Notes: generated by a model not told the origin, from the letters alone. 14,360 nt of DNA from CAZKYP01 sp964556885 (GCA_964556885.1 CAZKYP010000076.1:1-14360); one strand, 5' to 3'; positions 1 through 7,206 are shown, counted from the first letter of the stretch. Numbers and translations are program-made.

Positions 1-1074
1 CTCTGGCCGGACGGAAGCGATAGTTGGCTCAGGTCGCTGTTGGTGGATGGTATCATAGGCGGAGTAGGGGGAGTGATTGTCTTTTTACCGAATATCCTGC
101 TGCTATTCGCAGCGATAGCCCTTCTGGAAGACACCGGCTATATGGCAAGGGCGGCGTTTGTTATGGACCGTGTCATGCACAAAATCGGACTGCACGGAAA
201 AAGTTTCATCCCGATGCTCATTGGTTTCGGATGCTCGGTGCCGGCGATTATGGCCACGAGAATACTCGAAAACCGTCGCAACCGGCTCACAACGATAATG
301 GTTATCCCGCTGATGAGCTGCGGAGCAAAGCTGACAATCTATGCCCTGATTATACCGGCTTTTTTCCCGCAATCGTGGGATGGGCCGATGATGTGGATTA
401 TGTATTTAATCGGCATCATACTCTCGATTATATGTATAAAGATTCTCCGGCTGACCGTATTCAGCGGCGAAACAGTCCCGTTTGTAATGGAGCTGCCGCC
501 GTATCGTATGCCGACTTTTCGTACGATCTGTATCCATACGTGGCAAAGAGGCTGGATGTACCTGCGAAAGGCAGGGACAATAATTCTTGGCATATCTATT
601 TTACTGTGGGCAGCCGGAAGCTACCCAAAACCCAGGCCGGAATCTCTAATGGGATTGAATACAGAGCAGGTCCGGCAGGTATCTCTTGAACATTCGGTCA
701 TCGGACGACTTGGACATGCAATAGCACCTGTAATAAAGCCGCTCGGATTCGACTGGAAGATAGGAACGGCCCTGATCGGCGCAACCGCGGCTAAGGAAGT
801 ATTCGTATCGCAATTGGCTATTGTTTATTCAATCGGCACCGAGGACGAAGGAACGACAACGCTCCGCCAGAAGCTGCAAGCGAACTATACGCCACTGACC
901 GGTTTTTGCATTATGCTGTTTTGCCTGATTTATGCACCGTGTGTGGCAACGGTGGCGATGACAAAGCAGGAAACGAATTCGTGGCGATGGGCGATGTTTC
1001 AATTCTTCAGTTTGACTGTTTTAGCTTATGTGCTAACGCTGGCCGTATACCAAGTCGGCATACGGATAGGCTGA
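1..1074 (+). CDS. feoB: Ferrous iron transport protein B, C-terminal membrane part (5' truncated by window edge)
   Basis: FeoB is the inner-membrane Fe(II) importer, made of an N-terminal G domain and a C-terminal membrane domain with two Gate repeats. The reading frame is open from base 1, so the G domain lies outside the window; 357 codons remain. Visible hallmarks are DGIIGGVGGVIVFLPN, the LEDTGYMARAAFVMDR segment, the Gate-1 motif GFGCSVPAIMATR, the Gate-2 region MSCGAKLTIYALIIPAFFP, the ATAAKEVFVSQ block, and the last helices with YAPCVATVAM. Gate 2 commonly reads MSCxA(R/K)LPVY; here Thr stands where Pro is usual. The gene ends 8 bp before the stop of the convergent DUF190 gene. No feoA or feoC is seen downstream. 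Identification is secure from family motifs; the start is not visible. Confidence 0.96.
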   Translation, partial: LWPDGSDSWLRSLLVDGIIGGVGGVIVFLPNILLLFAAIALLEDTGYMARAAFVMDRVMHKIGLHGKSFIPMLIGFGCSVPAIMATRILENRRNRLTTIMVIPLMSCGAKLTIYALIIPAFFPQSWDGPMMWIMYLIGIILSIICIKILRLTVFSGETVPFVMELPPYRMPTFRTICIHTWQRGWMYLRKAGTIILGISILLWAAGSYPKPRPESLMGLNTEQVRQVSLEHSVIGRLGHAIAPVIKPLGFDWKIGTALIGATAAKEVFVSQLAIVYSIGTEDEGTTTLRQKLQANYTPLTGFCIMLFCLIYAPCVATVAMTKQETNSWRWAMFQFFSLTVLAYVLTLAVYQVGIRIG

Positions 1075-1082
1075 AAGTCGAT

Positions 1083-1415
1083 CTATTTGTGACGGTATTT
1101 AATGACTCGTACCTTCTCCATTGTCACAAGACCCTCGGTAACGTGCTCATCGATAAAGGGCATTAGCTTGTTGAGGTTTTCCTCGGTATCGACAAGTTCA
1201 ATCACAATCGGTAAATCCTCGGATAATCTCAGAATCTTGGCCGAGTGCATCCTGCTATCGGCGCCGAATCCCATAATTCCCCGAACGACCGTCGCTCCGG
1301 CCAGGCCAAGCTCCCTGGCCTTCAGGACAATCTGTTCATAGAGTGATTTACCGTGGATGCGGTCGGTCTCACCGATAAAAATACGAAGCAGCATCCCTTC
1401 TTCCGGAAGTTTCAT
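1083..1415 (-). CDS. DUF190 family PII-like protein (CrcB-associated)
   Basis: This 110-residue protein fits the DUF190 family, small PII-like (ferredoxin-fold) proteins that are often encoded next to, or fused with, CrcB fluoride channels. Visible features are the opening strand GMLLRIFIGETDR, the segment HGKSLYEQIVLKARELGLAGATVVRG with the typical GFGA after it, and the closing strands with LPIVIELVDTEE and MEKVRVIKY. Length is normal for the family. The ATG at 1415 is preceded by AAGGA about 8 nt upstream, which overlaps the crcB stop codon (TAAGGA), so the two genes are probably translated from one transcript. The exact function is unknown; a regulatory or accessory role to the fluoride channel is inferred from context. 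It is the last gene of its operon and converges with feoB. Confidence 0.9.
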   Translation of the reverse strand: MKLPEEGMLLRIFIGETDRIHGKSLYEQIVLKARELGLAGATVVRGIMGFGADSRMHSAKILRLSEDLPIVIELVDTEENLNKLMPFIDEHVTEGLVTMEKVRVIKYRHK

Positions 1416-1426
1416 ATTCAGAATCC

Positions 1427-1813
1427 TTACTTGAGCAAGTTAATAATATAGCGGGAGAAAAAATAACCTCCGAAAACAAACACGAGTGCGAGCAGGTTAT
1501 TCAGCCCGATATTCATTAATCCAAGCATCGTTTCTTTATCCCGCAGTAAACCTAATGTCTCAACAGAATAAGTCGAGAAGGTAGTAAATGAACCAAGAAA
1601 ACCCATTGCAAAAAATAACCTTACCGCCGGAGAAACCGGCGTCAATTCGGTCAGGCCCCAGAACAAGCCAATCAAAAGTGAGCCGAGTGTATTAACGCAC
1701 AAAGTCCCCATGGGAAAACCGCCACGGCTTATATTCTGTACCCAGCCGGACATACCGTAGCGAACAACCGCCCCGATAGCTCCTCCTACCGCGATATAAA
1801 TAATCTTTACCAT
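1427..1813 (-). CDS. crcB: Fluoride-specific ion channel CrcB/Fluc
   Basis: Fluc channels are small four-helix membrane proteins that dimerise in antiparallel orientation and export fluoride passively. The 128-residue length is typical. Seen in the sequence: the N-terminal GGAIGAVVRYGMS helix with its conserved Arg, the TLCVNTLGSLLIG helix with the conserved Asn, and the GFLGSFTTFSTYS motif, whose TTFSTY carries the pore-lining Phe/Ser/Thr residues and the central sodium-site region. A fourth hydrophobic helix (LNNLLALVFVFGGYFFS) follows. The ATG at 1813 has GAGG about 10 nt upstream, and this GAGG overlaps the stop of the DUF362 gene. Only one crcB copy is present, so it should act as a homodimer. 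I found no fluoride riboswitch (crcB motif) upstream in the window. Confidence 0.95.
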   Translation of the reverse strand: MVKIIYIAVGGAIGAVVRYGMSGWVQNISRGGFPMGTLCVNTLGSLLIGLFWGLTELTPVSPAVRLFFAMGFLGSFTTFSTYSVETLGLLRDKETMLGLMNIGLNNLLALVFVFGGYFFSRYIINLLK

Positions 1814-1825
1814 AACCGGATGTCC

Positions 1826-3418
1826 TCAATTCTTCATAATCAACTCAATACCATTTCCGGTCCCCAGGTTGCGGGAATATTTTTTGTCTTTCGGATTGTT
1901 CCAGTGCTCGTGGACGCCGAGGCTATCCAACGCTGTGCCATCACCCTCCGGGTCGTAAGTAATTCCCGAAGGGGGCTTGTTCGCCTGGGCCGCTTCATGC
2001 AGATAGTTATCTGCATTGCCTCGAACAATGGCCCGAGGTTCGCTGCGGAGGATATCCAGACCGACCGAATCGATTGCGACCGGGTCCTGTGAAACAAGCA
2101 GGCTGGAAGTCCAGTCGTTTCCCAGTGATTCAAAACGAAATACATTACTTTCGTTATTTTCCGCCGTATAAAGTGCGTCAAATATATAGAGCAATGTCTT
2201 GCCGCCCAAATGCCTGTGTCCGGTCAGGTCGACAAGATTGTTATACGAGCCCATCGGGTTGTTGCTGGAACTGGAACGATGCAGAGCCCTCGGTACCCAG
2301 CCGCCATCATTCGGGAAGTACACCGAACCGTAATGATTTTTAGCTGACAATGTTACACCACACAAATTATGCGGCCGCAGCAGGGCGAGATTTATCATGT
2401 ATTTGGCCCCTGTGACGCACTTAGGCAGGTACGCCATCGGCAGGTCCGATCTGCTGAATTTAACAGGATTATCCCTGTCAAAAACCGGCCCGGCTCGGCC
2501 TTCCATGGCTTGCCCGGTACCGGCAACGAATTTTATTAACTGAAAGTTGCTGTCCGAACCGGCCTTAATTCTTAAATAGATAGGATCACCGATATTGCGT
2601 CTCTGTGTTGCGTCATAGATTGTTATATCTTCGCCCGGGACACCTGCTTTTTTAATAAGCTGTTCTGCCAACGCATAAATCACATGGGGACTTGGCATAC
2701 CACATCCTTTGCCCCATTCATAGGAACGATCCTGATTGGCGTTGATTTTAATAACTATCTTCTCTCCGGATTTATATCCGACATCACCTGAATTACCGGT
2801 CCGGTTGAAGTGCTTGAACAAAGCATCCCACGCCAGCTTGTCCGTTCGTTGACCGGTAAGGGAACAGATTGCATCGGACATCATTTTCGAAACTATGTTC
2901 TGGTTCGTGTTTGCATTGTCCCACCAGTTTCCCGTTGTTCCGTCCCAGCTTGTTGCATCGGCATCTCGAATCCAAACGACTCGGCCGGGATTAATTCCTT
3001 TAGCCGTTCCAATAGGACTGTTTACCGATTCCGCAGGCCGGAAGGATTGCGCCGCGACGGTACTGCCACCTGTTACACCAATGCAAGCCCATATAACAGC
3101 GACGGCTGCAACTGTACAGATACCGGCCAATATATATCGTGATTTATTTAAGTATATCCTAACCTTTCGATATATTATGGTTGAGCCGATAAGGGAAGTA
3201 ATCCATATAACAAAACCGCTTGCAAATGGTGCGGCCAGCCGCTGGCATGGATATGCGGCACGCGATGGCTTCGGTATAACACGAATTAAAAACCAGACAA
3301 GTGATACCGGACCGATAACCGGAACCAACCATACAAACCAGGGATGCTCTTGGCTCCAATCCGACAATCTGCTCGTATGAGAACAGGTGTGAACTTTCAC
3401 TGGATTAATATCCGGCAT
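1826..3418 (-). CDS. DUF362 domain protein with three N-terminal membrane helices
   Basis: DUF362 proteins are widespread and mostly uncharacterised; some carry ferredoxin domains, but no CxxCxxC cluster is seen here. With the preferred start the protein has 530 residues. Hydrophobic segments at about 27-47, 64-84 and 95-117 surround a conserved-looking IPKPSRAAYPCQR stretch, followed by an extracytoplasmic-looking domain starting GRVVWIRDADATSW. The DUF362 core shows GEKIVIKINANQDR, VTGAKYMINLALLRPH, SAKNHYGSVY, TLLYIFDALYT and the characteristic SQDPVAIDSVGLDILR. The ATG at 3418 is chosen because GGAGG lies 8 nt upstream; a TTG at 3433 and an ATG at 3424 are in frame but sit on or too close to that site. 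Its stop overlaps the crcB ribosome binding site, so the two are likely co-translated. Function unknown; a membrane-anchored enzyme or binding protein is inferred. Confidence 0.85.
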   Translation of the reverse strand: MPDINPVKVHTCSHTSRLSDWSQEHPWFVWLVPVIGPVSLVWFLIRVIPKPSRAAYPCQRLAAPFASGFVIWITSLIGSTIIYRKVRIYLNKSRYILAGICTVAAVAVIWACIGVTGGSTVAAQSFRPAESVNSPIGTAKGINPGRVVWIRDADATSWDGTTGNWWDNANTNQNIVSKMMSDAICSLTGQRTDKLAWDALFKHFNRTGNSGDVGYKSGEKIVIKINANQDRSYEWGKGCGMPSPHVIYALAEQLIKKAGVPGEDITIYDATQRRNIGDPIYLRIKAGSDSNFQLIKFVAGTGQAMEGRAGPVFDRDNPVKFSRSDLPMAYLPKCVTGAKYMINLALLRPHNLCGVTLSAKNHYGSVYFPNDGGWVPRALHRSSSSNNPMGSYNNLVDLTGHRHLGGKTLLYIFDALYTAENNESNVFRFESLGNDWTSSLLVSQDPVAIDSVGLDILRSEPRAIVRGNADNYLHEAAQANKPPSGITYDPEGDGTALDSLGVHEHWNNPKDKKYSRNLGTGNGIELIMKN

Positions 3419-3426
3419 TTTCATAA

Positions 3427-3431
3427 CCTCC
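3427..3431 (-). promoter_or_regulatory. Ribosome binding site deciding the DUF362 start
   Basis: A perfect GGAGG on the minus strand stands 8 nt before the ATG at 3418, but only 2 nt before the ATG at 3424, and it overlaps the TTG at 3433. It therefore supports the start at 3418. Confidence 0.7.
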
Positions 3432-3462
3432 AAAATTTTCCTTTCTTCTTACATCCTGGAAG

Positions 3463-3468
3463 ATTATA
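3463..3468 (-). promoter_or_regulatory. Candidate -10 box upstream of the DUF362 gene
   Basis: The minus strand carries a perfect TATAAT, preceded directly by TG, about 40 nt before the DUF362 start. The best -35-like hexamer, TTTACA (3482-3487), would leave a spacer of only 13 nt, so this is a partial promoter at best. If real, it would give DUF362-crcB-DUF190 a transcript separate from the ATP-grasp gene upstream. Confidence 0.35.
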
Positions 3469-3470
3469 CA

Positions 3471-3499
3471 AAAGAAAGCTTTGTAAAGCGATTTTCTTT
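3471..3499 (-). repeat. AT-rich interrupted palindrome between the ATP-grasp and DUF362 genes
   Basis: On the + strand AAAGAAA-GCTTT (3471-3482) pairs with AAAGC (3485-3489) and TTTCTTT (3493-3499), with a 2-nt loop and a 3-nt bulge: 12 pairs in all. It lies just after the ATP-grasp stop codon in the direction of transcription. No T-tract follows, so it is not a classical terminator. It could weaken read-through, stabilise an upstream mRNA end, or be a dyad operator next to the TATAAT. Confidence 0.4.
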
Positions 3500-3527
3500 G
3501 AATAAAGAGTGATTGCCGACAGTTTGT

Positions 3528-4532
3528 TCACTCATACCGGCGCAAAGCCAAATACAGGATGCGATCGATAAATTCCTCGTACGGCATACCGGCTTTGTTC
3601 GCTGCTTCGGCCACTTCCTCTCCATAGGCAAGGTCAGGATTCGGATTCGCTTCAAGAATAACTATTTTGTTGTCGGCCGTCAGCCTTAGATCAATTCGAC
3701 CATAATCCCTTATATTAAGAATGTGATAGACCCTCTTACAAACATGCCCGATATTTTTAATTATCTTTTCGTCAAGCTCTGCAAAATCGAACCGGATATT
3801 CCATTTCTCCCTGTACTCCGCGTCCCATTTGACACGGTAAGTCGCCAACTGGGGGCCCTCCCCGCCATTGGAGTTTAAAAAACATTCTCGAATCGGTAGT
3901 ACGGTTAATTTCTTATTACCCATAACACCGACGTACAGTTCCCTGCCTTCGATGTACTCCTCGGCAATCACAGGTTGATTCCATCTTTCATGTATAAAAC
4001 GAACCCGTTCCGCTAATTCATTATCGTTGCCGACCAGAGACGCATTGGAAATACCCTCGGAACTGTCCTCCAGCGCCGGTTTTACGACAAGCGGATAGTG
4101 AATTGATTTCGGAATGAAAATCTTCCGCCCGACCGGCAAAGAATGAAAGGCCGGGACGCGTATTTTATGCAGACTCAGAAGCTGCTTACATAATCCTTTG
4201 TCGCGAGACAGCATTAGTCCCATAGCGGCCGTACCGGTAAACGGAAGTCCCAATATTTCGAGCAGGGCGACAATGTTCTTGTCCATCGCCCGATCCCCGT
4301 TAAAGGATTCGGTAAGGTTAAAAATTATATCTAACTTCTGCGTTGTCAGCGTTCTAACAACAGTTTCAATATTGCTGATTCCTATAGCTAATACTGTATG
4401 GCCCAGCTTTCTAAGCGAACCGATTACATGGTATTCTGTAATCGGAGTCATCGGAACAGACTCGAAATTAGGATCGTCATCTCTTACCTCTGATGCATCC
4501 ACCAAAACTCCAATATGCATACTCCGGCTCAT
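3528..4532 (-). CDS. D-alanine-D-alanine ligase-like ATP-grasp enzyme
   Basis: The protein (334 residues) belongs to the D-Ala-D-Ala ligase family of ATP-grasp carboxylate-amine ligases, which couple ATP hydrolysis to amide-bond formation. The N-terminal domain shows a Rossmann-like start (MHIGVLVD) and LDIIFNLTESFNG, where classical Ddl has a FxxLHG-type motif. ATP-grasp elements are clear: VVKPALEDSSEG with Lys151, the EEYIEGRELYVGV loop with Glu191, and DYGRIDLRL followed by VILEANPNPDL (Asp281, Glu294, Asn296 for metal binding). The ATG at 4532 overlaps the stop of the preceding peptidase gene by one base (TAATG), with an AAGGAAGGG stretch upstream, which implies translational coupling. 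Pairing with a peptidase and the absence of mur genes argue against a housekeeping Ddl role. The true substrate cannot be read from the sequence; a dipeptide or amino-acid ligase is the best guess. Confidence 0.85.
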   Translation of the reverse strand: MSRSMHIGVLVDASEVRDDDPNFESVPMTPITEYHVIGSLRKLGHTVLAIGISNIETVVRTLTTQKLDIIFNLTESFNGDRAMDKNIVALLEILGLPFTGTAAMGLMLSRDKGLCKQLLSLHKIRVPAFHSLPVGRKIFIPKSIHYPLVVKPALEDSSEGISNASLVGNDNELAERVRFIHERWNQPVIAEEYIEGRELYVGVMGNKKLTVLPIRECFLNSNGGEGPQLATYRVKWDAEYREKWNIRFDFAELDEKIIKNIGHVCKRVYHILNIRDYGRIDLRLTADNKIVILEANPNPDLAYGEEVAEAANKAGMPYEEFIDRILYLALRRYE

Positions 4533-5551
4533 TAACGTGTCCCTTCCTTGTAGGTTCTAAGAGTATTGCTTGCAATGGCTGTTAATAAAGCTGTAAGACT
4601 AATAATGCCGTTGGATTGTTTTGATCCGGTATACAATTCGAGTGAATCACAACGAAGAATAAGTGTGTTGACCAACTGACGAATATCATATTTTCGATGT
4701 CCCGTCCAGAACGAAACATTGTCCACAAGCTCACGCTGGTTCAGCCGCAAAAACATCGACGCCTTCATTGATGCGCTGTCACGTTTCGACACAAAAAGTC
4801 TATTAAGACTATCGTCATAAAATCCCTGGAATTCGCTTCCCAGCGCCTTGCGTTTGCGTTCATAATGGGCGGCAAGGGTAGATGTCATTCGTGAGGCGGA
4901 CCACGGCGGACGACCATGAAAGGTTTTAACAGGGGACTTATCAGATATTTTTTCCATTAACTGGTTTACATACCTGAGTTTTTTTATTACCGGCCAGTCC
5001 TTGTATTTTTGCTCCCAGTTAATGTCAGGCGAAAGCCACACGGCGAACGTCTCGGCAAAATCCTCGTCGGGATGCGCCTGGGCGTAATTACCTTCAAGAT
5101 GTATTACAAAACGTCTCGAATAAGGACGAAAGGAATAAGAGCCGGGATACTTTTCTGAGAATGAACCGAATAATTCCCGCCATCTGGTTTTTTTGTACAG
5201 CTCATAAGCATAATTCAAAGCGTGCCCGCACTCATGGCGAAGAAGCTTCATACAGGACTCTCGGCTGCCGCCCTCGACTTCGTACATCATTTTCTGTTCG
5301 ATGAGCTTCAGACGCGGATGGGCAAGGCAAAAAGGAATCCCGATGATAGGGACCTTGTCAGGACAGAGCCACTCGTCGGCCAGATAGCAGGGAGGATGAA
5401 ATTGGATGTTTCCGGCGTCAAGCTCGTCGTACAGCTTGTCTATCAGGGATTCGAGTTCGGAACCGGAAATCTGCACGTCAAGATCGCGAACGCGCATCTG
5501 CAGAACATCTTCATCCGACAGCTTATACCAGTTTTGTACTTTTACGGCCAT
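4532..5551 (-). CDS. Putative zinc-binding metallopeptidase (Peptidase_Mx-like)
   Basis: The 339-residue protein carries the zinc motif HECGH (106-110) inside SCMKLLRHECGHALNYAYEL, and downstream HPDEDFAETFAVWLSP (about 160-175), where a Glu is likely the third ligand as in gluzincin-like families. Earlier there is a Cys-containing stretch (FHPPCYLADEWLCPD and IPFCLAHP). This combination matches the proteins usually annotated as putative zinc-binding metallopeptidase. No signal peptide or membrane helix is seen, so it is probably cytoplasmic. The ATG at 5551 is chosen over the adjacent TTG at 5554; AAAGG lies about 11 nt upstream. It is the first gene of its group and overlaps the ATP-grasp gene, suggesting that peptide-bond cleavage and synthesis act on related molecules. 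The substrate is unknown. The C-terminal third (from about residue 230) shows no motif I recognise. Confidence 0.8.
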   Translation of the reverse strand: MAVKVQNWYKLSDEDVLQMRVRDLDVQISGSELESLIDKLYDELDAGNIQFHPPCYLADEWLCPDKVPIIGIPFCLAHPRLKLIEQKMMYEVEGGSRESCMKLLRHECGHALNYAYELYKKTRWRELFGSFSEKYPGSYSFRPYSRRFVIHLEGNYAQAHPDEDFAETFAVWLSPDINWEQKYKDWPVIKKLRYVNQLMEKISDKSPVKTFHGRPPWSASRMTSTLAAHYERKRKALGSEFQGFYDDSLNRLFVSKRDSASMKASMFLRLNQRELVDNVSFWTGHRKYDIRQLVNTLILRCDSLELYTGSKQSNGIISLTALLTAIASNTLRTYKEGTR

Positions 5552-5585
5552 CAATACAATTACCTTTGCGTGTCAGGTTTCCGGT

Positions 5586-5608
5586 ATATTACAACCCAGA
5601 TATTACAA
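5586..5608. repeat. Short direct repeat upstream of the peptidase gene
   Basis: ATATTACAA occurs at 5586-5594 and again at 5600-5608, separated by CCCAG (14 bp period). It lies 35-57 bp before the peptidase start. Two copies on one helix face could be an operator, but 9-mers in AT-rich DNA repeat by chance fairly easily. Confidence 0.3.
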
Positions 5609-5695
5609 GTCTGCGTATTAATTGGTTTTAACATAAATATGTTTTCACAGCAAGAACTTATTACAGTACCAGCCTCCTGTGGGTATTATGGACAT

Positions 5696-5727
5696 AAAAA
5701 AGCTCCGGAAAGAGAGAATCCAGGGCT
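5696..5727 (-). terminator. Intrinsic terminator of the nucleotide-sugar operon
   Basis: Reading the minus strand, AGCCCTGGA (5727-5719) pairs with TCCGGAGCT (5709-5701): seven Watson-Crick pairs, one G-U and one mismatch, around a 9-nt loop. A run of T follows directly (5701-5696). It is 59 bp beyond the stop of the epimerase gene, the last gene of the operon. The rest of the 5552-5785 intergenic stretch holds the direct repeat at 5586-5608 and presumably the promoter of the peptidase gene, which I could not place convincingly. Confidence 0.65.
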
Positions 5728-5785
5728 GGACTTATCTGTATTTATATTTTTGATTTAATTTTGCCGGATAAAAGCTGATGATTAC

Positions 5786-6733
5786 TTATTGCCGCCTTAG
5801 CCATGCGACGAATTCCGCCAAACCGACCTGTATATCGGTTGATGGGTTATAACCGAGCTTTTCAGCAGCCCTCGTAACATCCGCAAAGGTAAGCTCAACG
5901 TCACCGGGTTGAAGCTGCAGATGTTCCTTGAAAGTTTTTTTGCCGAGGGCCTTTTCAATCTCTTCGATCAGGTCGTTGACCGTGACAGGTTGACATTCAC
6001 CAAGATTAAAAATGTTGTAACCATTACATCTGTCGATTGCGGCCGTTGTGCCGTCGATTATATCATCGATGTATGTAAAATCCCGCATCATCGTGCCGTC
6101 ACCGTAGACCGGAACAGGTTTACCCTGTTCGATGAGCCGGGCGAATTTATGGATCGCAAGGTCGGGCCTTTGTCGAGGGCCGTAGACGGTGAAATAACGC
6201 AGGCATGTGATGGAAATGCCGAAAAGATGATGATATGTATGGCAAAGCAGCTCACCGGCCTTTTTTGTCGCGGCGTAAGGTGAAATCGGAAAATCGACGT
6301 TATCGTCCTCCGAGAAGGGGACCTTCTTATTGTTGCCGTAGACACTCGAACTTGAAGCGAAAATAAACTTATTAATTTTATTCTTCCTGGCCGCTTCGAG
6401 CAAAATCATGGTCCCGTTGACATTCACATCGACATAAAGCATGGGTTGTTCGATCGAGGGACGGACACCGGCCCGGGCCGCCAAGTGTACTATTACATCC
6501 ATGCCCGCGGTCGCCTTATCCATAGCCGATGCATCACGGATATCGGTTTCGACCAATCGAAAGTTCTCGTTAGTAAGACACTCAATGATATTGCGGCGTT
6601 TCACTTGAGGATCGTAGAAATTATCGAAATTATCCACACCGATAACCGTTAGGCCGTCGCCAAGCAGGCGTTCACATAAATGCGAGCCGATAAATCCGGC
6701 GGCGCCTGTTACTAATATTTTCCCACCTTGCAT
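5786..6733 (-). CDS. NAD-dependent nucleotide-sugar epimerase, UDP-glucuronate 4-epimerase-like
   Basis: An extended short-chain dehydrogenase/reductase of 315 residues. The NAD-binding GAAGFIGSH is at 10-18, the Ser-rich SSSSVYG at 127-133, and the catalytic YAATK has Tyr153 and Lys157. The segment LRYFTVYGPRQRPDLAI together with FYDPQVKRRNI is characteristic of UDP-glucuronate 4-epimerases (UDP-GlcA to UDP-GalA), which fits a UDP-glucose dehydrogenase two genes upstream that would supply UDP-GlcA. Other UDP-sugar epimerases or dehydratases of the same superfamily cannot be fully excluded. The ATG at 6733 gives the standard N-terminus for the fold; only a weak GGAA lies upstream. It is the last gene of the minus-strand sugar operon, 61 bp after the small membrane protein and 59 bp before a terminator. 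Confidence 0.88.
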   Translation of the reverse strand: MQGGKILVTGAAGFIGSHLCERLLGDGLTVIGVDNFDNFYDPQVKRRNIIECLTNENFRLVETDIRDASAMDKATAGMDVIVHLAARAGVRPSIEQPMLYVDVNVNGTMILLEAARKNKINKFIFASSSSVYGNNKKVPFSEDDNVDFPISPYAATKKAGELLCHTYHHLFGISITCLRYFTVYGPRQRPDLAIHKFARLIEQGKPVPVYGDGTMMRDFTYIDDIIDGTTAAIDRCNGYNIFNLGECQPVTVNDLIEEIEKALGKKTFKEHLQLQPGDVELTFADVTRAAEKLGYNPSTDIQVGLAEFVAWLRRQ

Positions 6734-6794
6734 TATATAATTAATTCCAAGTTCTGATGTCCGTCATACATGAAAGCATTAAGCTATACATAAT

Positions 6795-7166
6795 TTAGGC
6801 GGAATAAATAATAACTGCTCCAACGGCCAAAACAAAAAAAGCGATAATTCGATACAATATCGTAGATTGTATCTCATACCATTCGAACATCCGCCTTATT
6901 TTTGCAGGTCCCAGCATGAATATCAGGAGCCCTGAAAGCAGAAAAATTATCCCGAAGATAAGTATTACCCAGAAGTATCTGCATTCAGTCGCACCAACAA
7001 GAAAGACAACAGCAAGAATGAACCTGATAACGCCTGCAATATACATTCGATTTCCCTGCTTGAAAAATCCGATCAGCCACTTGAAAAAATCCGGCCTCCA
7101 TAGATATAAAATTCCTATAAGAGCGAAAACTATGCCCAGACTTTTAATGACAATGACAATCCCCAT
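6795..7166 (-). CDS. Small four-helix membrane protein, internally duplicated, function unknown
   Basis: The 123-residue product is almost wholly hydrophobic, with predicted helices at about 7-24, 42-60, 65-85 and 103-121. The halves look alike: residues 11-59 (GIVFALIGILYLWRP..., ending ILAVVFLVGA) and 72-123 (GIIFLLSGLLIFMLGP..., ending FVLAVGAVIIYSA) each consist of a helix, an aromatic/basic amphipathic stretch (FFKWLIGFFKQ; RRMFEWYEI) and a second helix. Each half resembles small DUF2065-type membrane proteins, but this is only a visual impression. The ATG at 7166 has GGGAG 7 nt upstream. It sits between the ugd and epimerase genes on the same strand, 40 and 61 bp away, so it is probably co-expressed. 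I cannot assign a function; it is neither a flippase nor a polymerase by size. Confidence 0.75.
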   Translation of the reverse strand: MGIVIVIKSLGIVFALIGILYLWRPDFFKWLIGFFKQGNRMYIAGVIRFILAVVFLVGATECRYFWVILIFGIIFLLSGLLIFMLGPAKIRRMFEWYEIQSTILYRIIAFFVLAVGAVIIYSA

Positions 7167-7206
7167 AATAAACTCCCTTTATATTTTCGGGAACCGGTTT
7201 TACATC

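Noticed and set aside
24..689. Long + strand reading frame of 221 codons within feoB
   Set aside because: It is a frame shadow of feoB, whose own frame shows the full family motifs; the alternative translation is low-complexity and unlike any family.
2895..3380. Plus-strand reading frame of 161 codons opposite the DUF362 gene
   Set aside because: It is antisense to a gene with recognisable DUF362 motifs and tight operon signals, and has no ribosome binding site or known motifs.
3419..3527. Possible fluoride riboswitch ahead of the crcB-containing unit
   Set aside because: The stretch lacks the conserved crcB-motif core and holds only an AT-rich palindrome and a TATAAT box.
5645..5695. Minus-strand 16-codon reading frame (MSIIPTGGWYCNKFLL) with GGAG 7 nt upstream, a possible leader or precursor peptide for the peptidase/ATP-grasp pair
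   Set aside because: Its apparent ribosome binding site and start are the right arm and T-tract end of the intrinsic terminator at 5696-5727, which explains the sequence better. It has no precursor-like features beyond length.
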